From assembly GCF_021134715.1 (NCBI RefSeq), contig NC_060021.1, positions 7,782,501-7,846,500 on the forward strand: DNA of 64,000 bases, written 5' to 3'. Position 1 is the first letter of the stretch. Each line of letters begins with the position of its first letter. Positions 1 to 11,102 of the stretch are shown in pieces. Made by a program: the position numbers and the translations under genes. Source of the stretch: Daphnia pulex (Eukaryota; Arthropoda; Branchiopoda; Diplostraca; Daphniidae). Below the pieces are notes generated by a model. That model made no database searches. It was not told the DNA's origin and saw only the letters and a program-made list of their open reading frames with translations.

Positions 1-517
1 TTTGTTCCTCGTTCCTTAGAAAATCGACATGAATATGTGTTATGGAGAATTGAAAAAATTGTGTAATTAATCTCAACAAACTTACGTTAATTTATAATAC
101 AAGTTTCACCTTTCACGTACATGAAAGTTGAGAAGAAAAACACCTGCAAAACTAGCACACCTTGAAAGCTTAACGTCGTCTGTAACCAAGAAACCGTTAT
201 CTTTAACGATTTCAAACCCGAATTGGTTTCGGATTTTGAACCGCAACAGCATCCGTCGGCGCTAAGCTATTCTATTGGATGAAATGATTCTGTAAAAAAA
301 TTCTGTTGTATTAGGCATTTTTACTAACGAGTGGGTTTGTTATGAACAAATAGTTAGATCAAACGGCTGTCCAGGAATTGAATGATATTTAAAGATTCGG
401 ATGGCATGATTGTACAGCTGATTCGATACCAAATTGTCCATTTTCATGTGGTAGATTTGAATTGACTACAAATTAATATGAAGCTCTCCTTGGCATCACA
501 ATAGCTATTTTTTCGTT
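1..517. other. 3' flank of TOM40, no gene seen
   Basis: This stretch lies beyond the stop codon of the TOM40 gene and is AT-rich. I find no long reading frame. A short open stretch after an AG near position 19 on the + strand could be the end of an exon of a gene outside the window, but it encodes only about 16 residues that I do not recognise. Confidence 0.4.
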
Positions 518-1762
518 CTAACCAATAATTAATCCGCATCCCAGGCGGAATTGATTCTTGGAGTGGTTCATCAAACCACTGAGAGCAAAAGTAAAAGGAA
601 GAGGTTGTAGTTTCTTTTCCAGTACACCGCCAACAGTCCAGTTGGAGTCTAACATTCCGCGGAAGACCAAATTTGCTTTTGGTAAATCAACCTAAATTTC
701 GTTATGGATTAGACATGTGGAATCAATTTATCTCAATATGAGGAATACCTGATAACCTATAGATGCAACCGATTCTTGAGCTCTAATATTGGTTTCTAGT
801 TCAACACCAATCTGAACTTGTTCACTCGCTTTTTGGTGGAAACAAAGATGCAATCCAGAACCGCCCACCGTACCACTCAGATTCCAGTTGGAACCTAAGT
901 ATAAAATGAATATTAATTATTTTTCAAAAAGTGGACAAATATTTATATTTTTTAAATACCTGTGTATCTTCCAACACCGGAAATCACAGCAATACCTCCA
1001 CCCGGTATTCCAGAGCCATACTGGTAGGCTACTTCTCCACCGACGGCAACGTTAGGCATGACAGACTGGAGGTAATGAAGTACGGATACGCCTGAAAAAT
1101 ACATATGAAGTAAGTGGGGGGAAAACAACAATAGTTTAGTGTAATTACTATTACATTACCTGATCCATTGATAAAATCAGGATTCCCCATTGTTAATGAG
1201 GCTGTGTATGAACTGCCTTTGTAGTCTGTAGTCAATTGTGTGGCAACAAATTTTGAGTTTTGGATCTAAAAGAAAATTAAATAGTTGAAGGAAAACTGTC
1301 AGACTTGCAATTAATGAGATTTACCTGCGAGACAAACTTCATCCGAGTGTTCTTATTCAACTGGTGGATTATGTTTGCATTTAAATTTCCACTAGGATCA
1401 ATGTCTCCAAGTAAAATAGGATATGCTTCAGATGGACCATATTGTTGTGGGCCAACATATGTGGCACCAAATCTGTAACCTGATGGAGTCACCGAACTCA
1501 TGTTCAGTGTGTGTGAAATTTGGAAATGATTGCTGAGACCCTTATTCACCATAATCTTGGCTCCCTCAAAATTGACTGGGAAAACATCTAAAAAAAATAA
1601 CAGTGAGAATCATGTGTCAAACACTTTAACAATTATGCAACCTTTGGTTTTCTTGTGTAAATCTTCCACTGTTCCAGGATTTTCTAAGGGATGTTCATCA
1701 GCCACTAATGCAGGTGGTAATGGAGGTGGCACAGGGGGGCCAGAAGCTAAGACATTTCCCAT
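518..1762 (-). CDS. TOM40: Mitochondrial import receptor subunit TOM40
   Basis: Encodes the beta-barrel channel of the TOM complex in the mitochondrial outer membrane, through which nearly all nuclear-encoded precursors pass. Six coding exons: 1642-1762, 1325-1587, 1160-1265, 960-1091, 749-894 and 518-691. They join in phase to 942 nt, 313 residues, within the usual animal range. The protein starts MGNVLASG, followed by a Pro-rich N-terminus, as in animal TOM40. It continues with amphipathic strands of the Porin_3 family, for example NFEGAKIMVNKGLSNHFQ, GYRFGATYVG and FRLGCGLIIG at the C-terminus. All introns are 53-72 bp with GT/AG ends. The start is the only ATG giving the family N-terminus. 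Family assignment is from recognised motifs; the exon joins are my inference from phase and splice signals. Housekeeping gene, with no sign of damage. Confidence 0.9.
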
Positions 1763-2080
1763 TTTGAAACAATGGTCTATCATTCAAAATGTAACATATT
1801 ATTAAAACATGTAAATGTAGATTAACACAAAGATAACTCAAGTGAATTCTTTTCTCTCCCAGTGGATCAAAATAAGCCACCAAAATTGTGTTTCAACCAA
1901 ATAAACAGATAACCCTATACATTTCATAAATCACCTTTCGATTTACTAGTTTAAAGTAATAAAGTTATGTTCTTGTAGATAAACTTCCAAAAAAACCATG
2001 TGCCACTATGCAGAAGTGAAGAAAACCGGCCAGCAAGAAACACAAGGCAAACGAATGGAAGGAAGGGTAGAAATACGGGA

Positions 2081-2464
2081 ATGGAAGTTTTTCTTGCTAG
2101 TAGAGATGATCGGAATCGATACGAAAAATTTAAAATAAAAAGAAGTTCAATAATTTCAGAGAGCACTTCAAAAATACAACTGCAAAATATTTTAGGTCCT
2201 AATATAGTACGCATTGGCAATGTGATTAATTTAGCTTGTAGTAGTTGTCCGAAAATTAATTGGATAAAAAAGCACATAAGAGACCAGTGGTCTTTATATG
2301 TGAAAACAGTAATCAAGAATACTATTAGTCAGTATTTTTCGATCAAATCTATAAATGTAAGCACAGGGGTACTTTCGCGTCCAACTGGTTTTTTGAAATG
2401 GTTACAAGCGATTACAAGTGCCTCTAACCATAGACATCATACATATGCTTCAAAGAGGTTTTAA
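2081..2464 (+). CDS. Possible small hypothetical protein, divergent from TOM40
   Basis: An open frame of 128 codons from ATG at 2081, starting MEVFLASRDDRN and ending TYASKRF. It may extend upstream to about 2000 without an ATG. It is lysine- and isoleucine-rich, contains CSSCPKINWIK, and has no signal peptide or membrane segment that I can see. It lies head-to-head with TOM40, about 320 bp from its start codon, which would fit a shared bidirectional promoter. A second ATG frame (1998-2138, 46 codons) overlaps it, so an upstream spliced exon is possible. The opposite strand is also open for 121 codons, which weakens the case. I do not recognise any family. Confidence 0.3.
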   Translation: MEVFLASRDDRNRYEKFKIKRSSIISESTSKIQLQNILGPNIVRIGNVINLACSSCPKINWIKKHIRDQWSLYVKTVIKNTISQYFSIKSINVSTGVLSRPTGFLKWLQAITSASNHRHHTYASKRF

Positions 2465-2973
2465 AGTAAGCTTTCTAAGTCTTCTGAAAATCATGTTTTG
2501 CTGCTTCTATTCGACAAGAGGCAAATCGTCTTCAAAATGGGTTTCATCGATTCCATTAAGTGCCTTTTACTGAGTCGGTATAATATCCAAGTAAGAAAAG
2601 ATCATTTTCCTGCATACTCTCATCTTCATTTAAATACTGCGAAGAAACATTTCTGCCCGACTTAATGTGTTGACCAGATTCCGCTCATTCGGCGCAGACC
2701 GCTGGAATTGAGAGAAAGATTTCAGGATTTATTCACTTCTCTCTTGTAAGTTGTGACTCAGGCCGCTCACCGTATCTACGATGCCCGTATCATAAATTTG
2801 TTCCAAATAAATGTAAACATAAAATCTAATTTTTAACCACATAAATATTTTTATTGATTATCTCATTAAGACACCACATTCCAAACCAATTGACTATAGA
2901 AGATATGGAACAGAGATATGCCGTAAAAAAATTCAATTAACTTTAATAAAGACTATACATTTTTTAAATAGCG
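2465..2973. other. Spacer with 3' UTR of the Tyr-rich protein gene
   Basis: Between the hypothetical + strand ORF and the stop of the repeat-protein gene. It contains the probable poly(A) signal of that gene. Short open stretches on the - strand near 2630-2840 have splice-like borders but encode nothing recognisable. Confidence 0.4.
2850..2855 (-). promoter_or_regulatory. Candidate poly(A) signal AATAAA
   Basis: AATAAA on the - strand about 120 nt past the stop codon of the Tyr-rich repeat protein gene, a plausible distance for its 3' end. A second candidate closer to the stop was not found on that strand. Confidence 0.45.
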
Positions 2974-4420
2974 CTAATAATATTTTGGAGCTTCAGTGTA
3001 GTAAGCTGGGGCAGCGTAGGTTGTGGTGTAGTATTCAGGCGCCTTGGTGGTGTAGTACTTTGCTGGTTCAGTGTAGTAACTCGGGGCAGAGTAATATTTG
3101 GGAGCCTCGGTGTAGTAAGTTGGGGCAGCATACGTGGTAGTGTAATACTCGGGGGCTTTGGTGGTGTAGTAAGTTGGAGCCTCAGTGTAATAAGCCGGGG
3201 CAGAGTAATACTTCGGAACCTCAGTGTAGTAGGTCGGAGCGGCATAGGTTGTTGTGTAGTATTCTGGTGCCTTAGTGGTGTAGTATTGAGGAGCCTCAGT
3301 CTGGTAGTAGCTTGGAGCTGAGTAGTACTTGGGAGCCTCAGTGTAATAGGTTGGAGCGGCGTAAGTTGTTGTGTAGTAAACCGGAGCCTCGGTGTAGTAA
3401 CTCGGAGCTGAGTAATATTTTGGAGCCTCAGTGTAGTAAGTCGGGGCAGCGTACGTTGTTGTGTAATATTCGGCCTTCTCGGTGTAGTATTCAGGTGCCT
3501 TGGTGGTGTAGTAGCTTGGAGTAGCGTAAGTTGTAGTGTAATAAACTGGAGCTTCGGTGTAGTAAGTTGGCTCAGCATAATAAGATGGAGCAGCAGCAGT
3601 GTAGTAAGTTGGGGCTACATAGTACTTGGCTGCTTCAGTTGTGGTGTAGTACGGGGCAACTGTGGTTGTGTAGCTTGGAGCAGAGTAGTATTTCGGGGCT
3701 TCTGTGTAGTAGCTGGGGGTAGCATAAGTAGTGGTGTAATAAACCGGGGCTTCAGTGTAGTAGGTGGGGGCAGCATAAGTAGTGGTGTAATACTTGGGAG
3801 CCTCGGTGTAGTAGGTCGGAGCTGCATAAGTGGTGGTGTAATACTCCGGAGCCTTGGTGGTGTAGTACTTGGGCGCCTCGGTGTAGTAACTTGGAGCTGC
3901 ATACGTGGTGGTGTAGTACTCAGGAGCCTTTGTGGTGTAGTAGCTTGGAGCTGCATACGTGGTAGTGTAATACTCAGGAGCCTTTGTGGTGTAGTACTTG
4001 GGCGCCTCGGTGTAGTAGCTCGGAGCTGCATAAGTGGTGGTGTAATACTCAGGAGCCTTTGTGGTGTAGTACTTGGGCGCCTCGGTGTAGTAACTTGGAG
4101 CTGCATACGCGGTGGTGTAGTACTCAGGAGCCGTTGTGGTGTAGTAGCTTGGAGCTGCATACGTGGTAGTGTAGTACTCAGGAGCCTTTGTGGTGTAGTA
4201 CTTGGGCGCCTCGGTGTAGTAGCTTGGAGCTGCATACGTGGTAGTGTAGTACTCAGGAGCCTTTGTGGTGTAGTACTTTGGTGCCTCGGTGTAATACGAT
4301 GGAGCTGCATACGTGGTAGTGTAGTACTCAGGAGCCTTGGTTGTGTAATACTTGGGTGCTTCGGTGTAGTACTCGGGTGCTTTAGTTGTGTAACTGGGAG
4401 AAGCGTACGTTGTTGTGTAG
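2974..4420 (-). repeat. In-gene tandem repeats (YY-T/S-x-AP units)
   Basis: The coding region is an array of units of about 8-15 codons, with higher-order blocks that are nearly identical between about 3840 and 4330. This pattern suggests expansion by unequal crossing-over or slippage. Because the unit length is a multiple of three and codon use is biased, other frames also stay open for hundreds of bases; those are not genes. Confidence 0.85.
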
Positions 4421-4689
4421 TAGGACGCCGTAGTTGTGTAACCGTACCCGGAAGCCATCGGTACACCCATGGCCGATCCGGCCATCAACGAGACAACAGC
4501 CAAAAGCAGCGACACGCCGTAATAAGCTAAACAATGAGAAACATTGTCAATCGTCAGGTTTACAAGTGTCAATCAAGAAACGCCGTTATCATAAATTTAC
4601 AAAGATATACTAATACACAAAATTACGATGAAGAAACACGAGATTAACCAGATGACATTAAATAAGAAACGGGACAATAGTTTACCCAT
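2974..4689 (-). CDS. Secreted Tyr/Thr/Pro/Ala-rich tandem-repeat structural protein
   Basis: Two coding exons. The first carries only the ATG plus one base (4686-4689) and the second is 2974-4526, with a 159-bp intron between. The join gives MAYYGVSLLLAVVSLMAGSA, a clean signal peptide, and a protein of 518 residues. Almost everything after residue 35 is a degenerate repeat built from TEAPKYY, TTKAPEYY, TTTYAAPSYY and SAPSYY units. There are no cysteines after the signal peptide. Dense Tyr suggests dityrosine or quinone cross-linking in cuticle, eggshell or an adhesive/silk-like secretion; this is inference. It lacks a Rebers-Riddiford chitin-binding motif, so a CPR cuticle protein is unlikely. 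It could also be called mucin-like because of the Thr content. A TATA box and an arthropod-type initiator lie upstream. The exon-intron model is supported by phase and by the restored signal peptide. Confidence 0.8.
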
Positions 4690-4772
4690 GATTGCAAACT
4701 GATGTTCAGTTTACGACGAAGAATGTAGAAAGTGCAAATTGCTTTACTGCTGTTGTCGTGTCGGAGATGCTC

Positions 4773-4812
4773 ACTCGACTGATTTCCAATTACTTTTTCC
4801 TCTCTTTTTATA
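4773..4812 (-). promoter_or_regulatory. Core promoter of the Tyr-rich protein gene: TATA box and initiator
   Basis: On the - strand, TATAAAAA at 4805-4812 is followed about 30 nt downstream by TCAGTC (4773-4778), which fits the arthropod initiator consensus. This would put the transcription start about 85-90 nt before the ATG. A strong TATA/Inr pair fits a tissue- and stage-specific structural gene. Confidence 0.6.
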
Positions 4813-6117
4813 CGTTTTTTTGTCACCCTGTTTGACGTCTGAACCTATTCGATAATGACGTAACAGACGATATTCTCACCCCACCTCTATTATTAACCTT
4901 CTTTATCCAATTTCTATAGCCACTGGCAATAGAGTATAAAGAAAAAAAAAGAATAAAGAATAAATGGATTGATAAATGTGGATGTAAAAGGAAAGTGGTT
5001 ACAGGTAATTAGAGAAGTAAGAAACAGAAACTGCCTCAGGGTCAGAGTTTACTATCGATCAAAACATTAAACAACTTCACGTGGAAAATAAATTTAACTT
5101 AAAATATTTTCAATTACTTCTTCGAAATGTATTTTTTTTTTTCTTAATTTAAATTTAAGGTGTTGATTTATCAAGTGATTTATTATTTTATTTTTTCATT
5201 AGGAAAAAAGGCATCGAATTCAGTCATGAGAGTCATGCAACACTGTACGACAATAACTTGGCGCTTAAAATGTCGTGGTGCAAAATTTGCACAGATTTCC
5301 GGTGCTCCATGTGAAACGTTTCTTTTTTCTCTAGCTCAATTTTCTTTGAACTAAGTGCAACGTGGTCGTTGCTTTCAGTACTCGTTGCTCTCAGTAGTCT
5401 CAGCAGTCTCTTTCGTGCTGAAAGCCTGAAACTAGATAACAATGTTTTATTGCATATGAGAGAATTTTGTGCCATTCCAACATGTGGTCAGGCTTGTCCT
5501 TTTACAATTGAATCAAACAATGTGATGCTGAAAAATCTTGTTGAGCCATGCACGTGTTGAGTCTGTGTGATGAAAAACTTTAGATGAGTGGAAAACTAGA
5601 CTTGTGTATTGAGACTTGAGAATTCCCTTCACGTCAGTGACTAAAATTCACCAGATTTACTATTGCTGCTTGCTTCAGCTGGCTTGCTGCAACATGGTGG
5701 TCGAACTCTTCATCAAATTCCATCCCTTCTCCCAGAGGTAGTATTAGCATGCGATGAATATTAAACCATGATCAGATTTTATTATCATACTGTTTGAATC
5801 TAGGCTTCAATGAATTCCACTTCAAGATCGAAACCAAGTAGATGTAATCAGCAGCATTTTCCCCATCATTTTCATTCGAATAAGGTAGGAAGAATCTGCA
5901 ACATACTTTTTCATTCACTAGTCAGGGGTCTGAAGTTTAGATCAGGTTTATTTTCAACAATTGACTGAGTTTGCAAACGGCTCCCACTTATTAGGTTATA
6001 AAAGACGTTTTTGAAAATTTACAATTTTGCTGTGGCGAAACAAACGACAATGTGTAGCAGCTGCAGTTGAAAGATTTCCTTGGTCGAAAAAGAAAGAGGA
6101 AATGTTTTGCGTCCAAG
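4813..6117. other. Intergenic, no supported gene
   Basis: AT-rich spacer between the repeat-protein promoter and the end of the first SLC46 gene. Short open frames on both strands at about 5160-5560 lack ATG starts with good context, family motifs or clean splice partners. I see no RNA gene or repeat of note. Confidence 0.4.
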
Positions 6118-7821
6118 TTAATCTGTTGAAATTTTGTTCAACTCCAAGTTTCGTTGTTTCACCCAGTCTCTTTTCAAGAGGGTGACCACTAGTATCAGTA
6201 TAACAGCGATGAAGGTCTCGACGACAAAATTGATCTGGGAAAAAAATCGTAAAAGTTAAAACATCTTGAAATTTCTATTTACACTTTTTTTACCTGAGGG
6301 AAATATTCGATGAAAGCGTTGTACAGAAAGGTGTACAGTGTTTTATCAACAATCAGCCACATGGACTCCAACAGTCCGAGAAAAGATAGAATTTTTCCAA
6401 TGTCTCGTTTGTCTGGTATGCTCGTAATTAAAGCACGCAGGGCGGGCTCGATGCTTCCTTCCAGTGCACCGATTAAAGTTGCGATGATAACCAACCACCA
6501 CATTGAAGGCCCGGTAATGCAGGCTAAAACAATGTTCCAGAGAGCAATCGACACCAATCCGAATGTAGCGACAGTGTGATCAGATAGGCAGTAATACGAT
6601 GCTAGGCCCACCCAAATCACCATGCCCACCTGATGAATAGCTTCGTCCGTTCCAGACCAAATCGAATATTGAGTGGCGTCCCATCCAAGTACACGTCGAG
6701 CCCATAGGTAAACCTAACAAAAGTAGAAAGAAACTTGAAATTAAACGTTAAATGATTAAAAGTTAATAGATCTTACTTGATGTCCTTGAACGAGAAAAAC
6801 GCCCAATTTGACAGCCATTAGTAACAACAAATGAACTCGACCTCGGTGTGGGTAAGCTTTAAAAACTGCTCTTCCTAGGTCGAGTACATATCGGTATGGT
6901 TTCCCTTTCGAGGTGGTTTCTAAAGGCTGGACGACACTTTCTTTCACGACAACAACGACGTAAATTATACAGAAAGACCATAGCGTTCCGGCGACGGCGA
7001 AAACTGCGACCGTACCGTATGACTTGTACAACCAGCCTCCCATCACGGTTCCGATTGGCCCTCCCATGTACCAAACAGCGTCCATCCATCCCATACGTTT
7101 CGTTCTTGTTTCCGCCGATGTGATATCGGCCAAATAACTGTAAACTGCCATGTTGAATACGACCCAGCTTCCTGTCGCATTGACAGCTATCGTAGCCGCG
7201 AAGAGAACTTCCACTGGCCAGGAAGGGTTGAGGGCAGTGATAATGTAAATTATCGAATACAACACAAATCCTCCTAGAACGACTGTCATTGGCAGTTTTC
7301 TACCGTACTGATCACTAATTGACCCAGCAAAAAGAATGACCAATACGGGTAAAATGCTGGCCATCAATCCTTGATAATAATTGAAAGTGTTTTGGTATAC
7401 TTGTACAGCTTCCTGAACAATTTAATTTTCGTTAAATGATTTTTAATTAGATAATTGCGTTTTTTTTTAATCTTTTACTTGAACGTCGGAGTGATTTCCA
7501 TCATCCATTGCCATGCAATCTTCTTGACTAAAGTTGAGATTTACTCGACAAACACGATCAATCTCTAGTGTATCTCCAATCACGATAGTGTTTCCCTCTG
7601 CTATCATTTTCACAAAAAGCATGGGTTCGAGCGTAACATGGCTCATTGCCTATTTACGAAATTGTCGATAAATTTCCAAAACAAAATTACATATTGAAAA
7701 AACGTACCGTTTTGAACTGTCTGAAGGCTTTTTGAAAAGAACACTTGGGTTCAGCGGGTTCAATCACTGGACTTTGTTCATTTTCTTGCTCGATCAACTC
7801 TTCTTGTTTATCAGACGGCAT
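6118..7821 (-). CDS. SLC46-family MFS transporter, cluster copy A
   Basis: Five coding exons, all in phase 0: 7708-7821, 7479-7649, 6777-7412, 6294-6713 and 6118-6234; 485 residues. After a 38-residue cytosolic N-terminus comes VTLEPMLFVKM. An extracellular loop with a conserved Cys pair follows (DRVCRVNLNFSQEDC). Next is the MFS loop 2-3 signature GSISDQYGRKLPM at residues about 125-137, and then a standard set of membrane helices. The SLC46 family is proton-coupled; known members carry folate (SLC46A1) or muropeptides and cyclic dinucleotides (SLC46A2/A3). Substrate cannot be told here. It is the first of three tandem paralogues; exons 2, 3 and 4 are 171, 636 and 420 nt in all three. The next gene upstream is ApoL-like. 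Confidence 0.88.
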
Positions 7822-8678
7822 CTCCCCGACTTTGACCGTGCAGGTCGAGTGCTGGCTGTCGACTGTTTTCTATTATGGCTTGTGTCTGGCATGCACCATT
7901 CAGTCGTTGGAGCAACGGCGGTCGAATTGCGTACTTTTGCTGATCATGCAACAGCTGTTGTACTGTCTCGTGTGTCGAACCTGATGCATCTTCCTATTTT
8001 TGAACGAATATGATATTCTTTGTCGGTCGAATCTACTACGCAGAATTTTTCTTACAGTTTCCGCGAGTTTCCGTGGTTCAAATTCTGTTGGTTTCAAGCA
8101 TGTTTGATGCAAAGGTTGAAAAAGGGGAAATTTTATGCTATGTATAACACCTCGACACGTGATTCTAGAAATGGCTATCGGCATTTTTTATGCATCAAGG
8201 TAACATAACCGAAGTTCTTGTTTTTTAGAGGTGTGGCCATGTTTTTGCTCCGTAGCAACTGTTCTGTTTGATAACAAAAAGTATCTTCGTCTATTGTCTC
8301 GTTCGTTTCTTTTATCATATAGCGAATTGACTTGTTTTTTCAACAGCTTATGATAAGATAATCAATTTTTGACTTGCCGTACCTAGGAAACCTTTTTTCA
8401 GCAATTTTGCTTACACCACTTAATTTAAAAACATTAAATTTAAACACAAATATCCGTCTTGTTTAAAAGTGGGTGTGTAGTTTATTGAACTCGTCCAACT
8501 GAGAAAATCGAAAATGCATCGCCTGATTTTTGTCTGTTTATAAAGTCAAGCTATGTGTATTGATTTATCTCCAACTTCATTCAAAATCTTCTACGAAAAA
8601 CTACTGGTACTACTAAAGTCATAGAGTCATAGACATAAAAAAATTGTTTTCTCAAGTCAAAATATCTTGCTATCCTTT
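7822..8678. other. Intergenic, SLC46 copy A upstream region and ApoL copy A 3' flank
   Basis: No supported gene. Open frames near 7900-8200 run opposite to one another and have no ATG context or motif. The stretch must hold the promoter of SLC46 copy A, but I see no clear TATA/Inr pair. Confidence 0.35.
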
Positions 8679-9776
8679 TCATTCATCAGCATCAGTTTCA
8701 TCCCTTTCAGCAAGCTCTTCTTTAGTTTCGTCACTGAATTCCTTCTCTAGATCATCTGCCATTTTTCGTAGATTTTGAACGGTGGGAGTCTCTCCCGTTT
8801 CCTTGCAAATGCGTACCATGTAGATCACGTCAAGTACAACAAATGCGGTAGTTGCAACACCGGCTACGTATCGAACTGTTTTTGTCATGGCCATCGGTGT
8901 ACCTTTGAATGCAGCTTTGATCTGAGCAACTTCTTGAGTTGTCGCTGTGATGGATTTTGCTGTTGAATTCGTGTAGACCATGGCAAGTCGGATTAATTCT
9001 GGTTTATTCAAAAAGTTCAAGCAAGCACCAATAGCTTGTTTAATGCTGCGAATGTGACTTATTATTAAAGTGCACATTTCGGCTAAAGCTTGCAGAGATG
9101 GACGATCCAGGGGTATAGGAAGCTTCTGAAGCAATTCTTTGATTTTGGGGTCTACAACGTGATTGACCGCTCGACTGATTTGGGCATAATCTCCATTTAA
9201 AGCGTGAGTTATTAATTTTTTAAATGTCAACAGCAACTGCAAAAATGTGTTTTCGGATAGCTTTTCGAGTATCTCCAATGTTGGGCGCAACCGGGTGGCA
9301 CGAACCAAATACTGCGGATCAATTGAGGAGATATCTTTGATGTGCTTCAAGTGTTTATCAAGCTTTTCTTGCAAAGGAGCAAGTGAATTTTTGGTCATTA
9401 CCAAGCCGGTAATATTTGCTCCAGCAGATGTTATTGCGCCCATGATACCAGTCGCTGTTGCAGCGGTGGTTAAGGCGAGAGACACTCCAGCTGTAAATGG
9501 AGCAGCAACGAGTCCTCCAATAAACAAAAGTCCTGATCCAATACCGACACCAGTCCCAACACGATCAGCGATCAAAACGTCGGAGTGAGTTTTCTCTAGA
9601 TAGTCTGCCATATCTCTTAACTTCTTGACGATTCTTTCTCTTTCAAGATGAATTTCTTTGGTTTTTCTTTCGAGATTATTGATACCTTTTGGAAGACATT
9701 GTAAAGTACTCAACAGCTCTAGACTTTCGCAAGGTGAAGCAGCAGTTTCTGTACAGACGGAATTTTTATTCCCCAT
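8679..9776 (-). CDS. Apolipoprotein-L-like protein, copy A
   Basis: Single coding exon, 365 residues. The ATG directly follows a splice-acceptor-like TTCTAG, so a 5' UTR intron is likely, as in the paralogue. The protein starts MGNKNSV, a fit to the N-myristoylation pattern (Gly2, small residue at 6), with no signal peptide. Residues about 30-60 form a basic amphipathic helix (RERIVKKLRDMADYLEKTH). Residues about 70-125 are the Gly/Ala-rich hydrophobic hairpin typical of ApoL (VGTGVGIGSGLLFIGGLVAA, then APFTAGVSL). A second hydrophobic stretch (TTAFVVLDVIYMVRI) and an acidic coiled tail follow. Vertebrate ApoL proteins bind lipid and form membrane channels, and some act in innate defence. The role here is unknown. 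It lies between SLC46 copies A and B on the same strand. Confidence 0.82.
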   Translation of the reverse strand: MGNKNSVCTETAASPCESLELLSTLQCLPKGINNLERKTKEIHLERERIVKKLRDMADYLEKTHSDVLIADRVGTGVGIGSGLLFIGGLVAAPFTAGVSLALTTAATATGIMGAITSAGANITGLVMTKNSLAPLQEKLDKHLKHIKDISSIDPQYLVRATRLRPTLEILEKLSENTFLQLLLTFKKLITHALNGDYAQISRAVNHVVDPKIKELLQKLPIPLDRPSLQALAEMCTLIISHIRSIKQAIGACLNFLNKPELIRLAMVYTNSTAKSITATTQEVAQIKAAFKGTPMAMTKTVRYVAGVATTAFVVLDVIYMVRICKETGETPTVQNLRKMADDLEKEFSDETKEELAERDETDADE

Positions 9777-10641
9777 CTAGAATTTGAAGTAACTCCTGTT
9801 ATTTTTTAAAGATAACAAACTTTTAATCAAAATACCGTAACCAAGTGAAATTGTACAGTGAGGTAGTCTTTAATTAAAACAAATATTCCGTCACGATCTT
9901 TTGCAATATGGACACCGCTGCACAAGTTGCAATGTTCAACTGATAAACTGAACAATGCAACTGAGAATAAGAACCACGACGAAACCATTAGTCTTTTTTT
10001 TTGATAACACGGAAAATAAGAACCACGTCGTCATTTATCTTTTTTTTTAAATAATGCACACAGTTGAGAAGAAATTATTTCTAACTTTAAATTACAATTT
10101 TTTCTTCAAGCTTATTAAATAGGCGTAACGTTTCTTTTTTCTTTCGCAACCAAAATTGAAAATTCGCATTTAATTACTTATAGGTTTTAACTTGAAGGGT
10201 TCGTTGATTTGTTCTTTTCCGAAAATATTTCGTTGATTGTTTAAACCGTTTGAACATATTTCGGGACTATTTTTTTTGTTTTGTTTAAACCGTTTGTATA
10301 AACCGTTTGAACAATTCTTTCTAAATTCGTTTGATTTCGTCTCCAGTAGATGGCGTGCGATAGCCCGGGGCAACAGACAGAATAGCGTCGCTTTGATATT
10401 TTTCACTTGTTGAGGGGAAACAATTTTTCAACTGTTTTGATTGAACGAAATGCCAAAATTTCTTTTTAAAAATAACGAATCATGAACAATAAAGACGCTG
10501 ATTGATGCTACGTCAAAATTAGGTAATTGCCGCTCACGGTCACCATTTTTCTGTATTTGAGCGATTTTTGAGACCCCCGATTAACCAGTGCAGTTCTGAA
10601 TCGGCAAAACCTTATATTCCCCACCAAATCATTGTTAAAGT
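9777..10641. other. Intergenic, upstream of ApoL copy A and of U2
   Basis: No supported protein gene. It must contain the 5' UTR exon and promoter of ApoL copy A (- strand) and the snRNA promoter elements just upstream of U2 (+ strand). I could not assign a proximal sequence element with certainty. Confidence 0.35.
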
Positions 10642-10828
10642 ATCGCTTCTCGGCCTTTTGGCTAAGATCAAAGTGTAGTATCTGTTCTTATCAGCTTAAT
10701 ATCTGATACGGGACCAAATGGTCCCCAGAATATTAAACTGATTTTTGGAAGCCGGCGGGAATACAGTGCTTGCACTGCTCCCGCCACGGGTTGACCCGGT
10801 ATTGCAGTACCTCCGGGATCGGCTCACC
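10642..10828 (+). ncRNA. U2: U2 spliceosomal snRNA
   Basis: A 187-nt match in layout to animal U2. It starts ATCGCTTCTCGGCCTTTTGG. The branch-point recognition box GTAGTA is at 10675-10680 and the Sm site ATTTTTGG at 10741-10748. The two 3' stem-loops (GC-rich stem III and the loop ending in GGCTCACC) close the RNA. U2 pairs with the branch site of introns in the spliceosome. All core elements are intact, so it is probably a functional copy rather than a pseudogene. It is transcribed opposite to the surrounding SLC46/ApoL genes. Confidence 0.95.
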
Positions 10829-11102
10829 CTCTCTGAGGGTTATCAATAAATAAATAAAATTTGGATAAAAATATCTTAAGGGATTTAAAAGTTGATGAAA
10901 TTATACAATAAGATTCATTTAACGGGAAAGTCATTACGCAAACCTATTTTTTATTATTTGATTCTTTACAGGGGTTCTGCAACTAAACAAAGACAACTTT
11001 GGCTTAAACTAAAATATGTTGACCACAATGGGTTGAGTTTGTAAGAGGGGGGAGACGTTGAATTCAAGTGTTTTCATTTAATTCAATCTTCGAAGCCAAC
11101 TC
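10829..11102. other. Spacer between U2 and SLC46 copy B
   Basis: AT-rich stretch holding the 3' flank of U2 and the 3' UTR of SLC46 copy B. I see no gene. Confidence 0.4.

Noticed and set aside
2630-2842. Short - strand open stretches with splice-like ends
   Set aside because: Two candidate mini-exons can be joined, but the products match nothing and the region is the 3' flank of a strong gene.
2964-4466. Long open frames of 204 and 283 codons overlapping the Tyr-rich repeat gene in another - strand frame
   Set aside because: They are by-products of the repeat period and codon bias; no start context, no signal peptide, Arg/Thr/Pro-only composition.
5160-5560. Two + strand frames of 63-64 codons and an opposite frame of 80 codons
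   Set aside because: No family motif, starts without ATG or with poor context, both strands open; probably chance.
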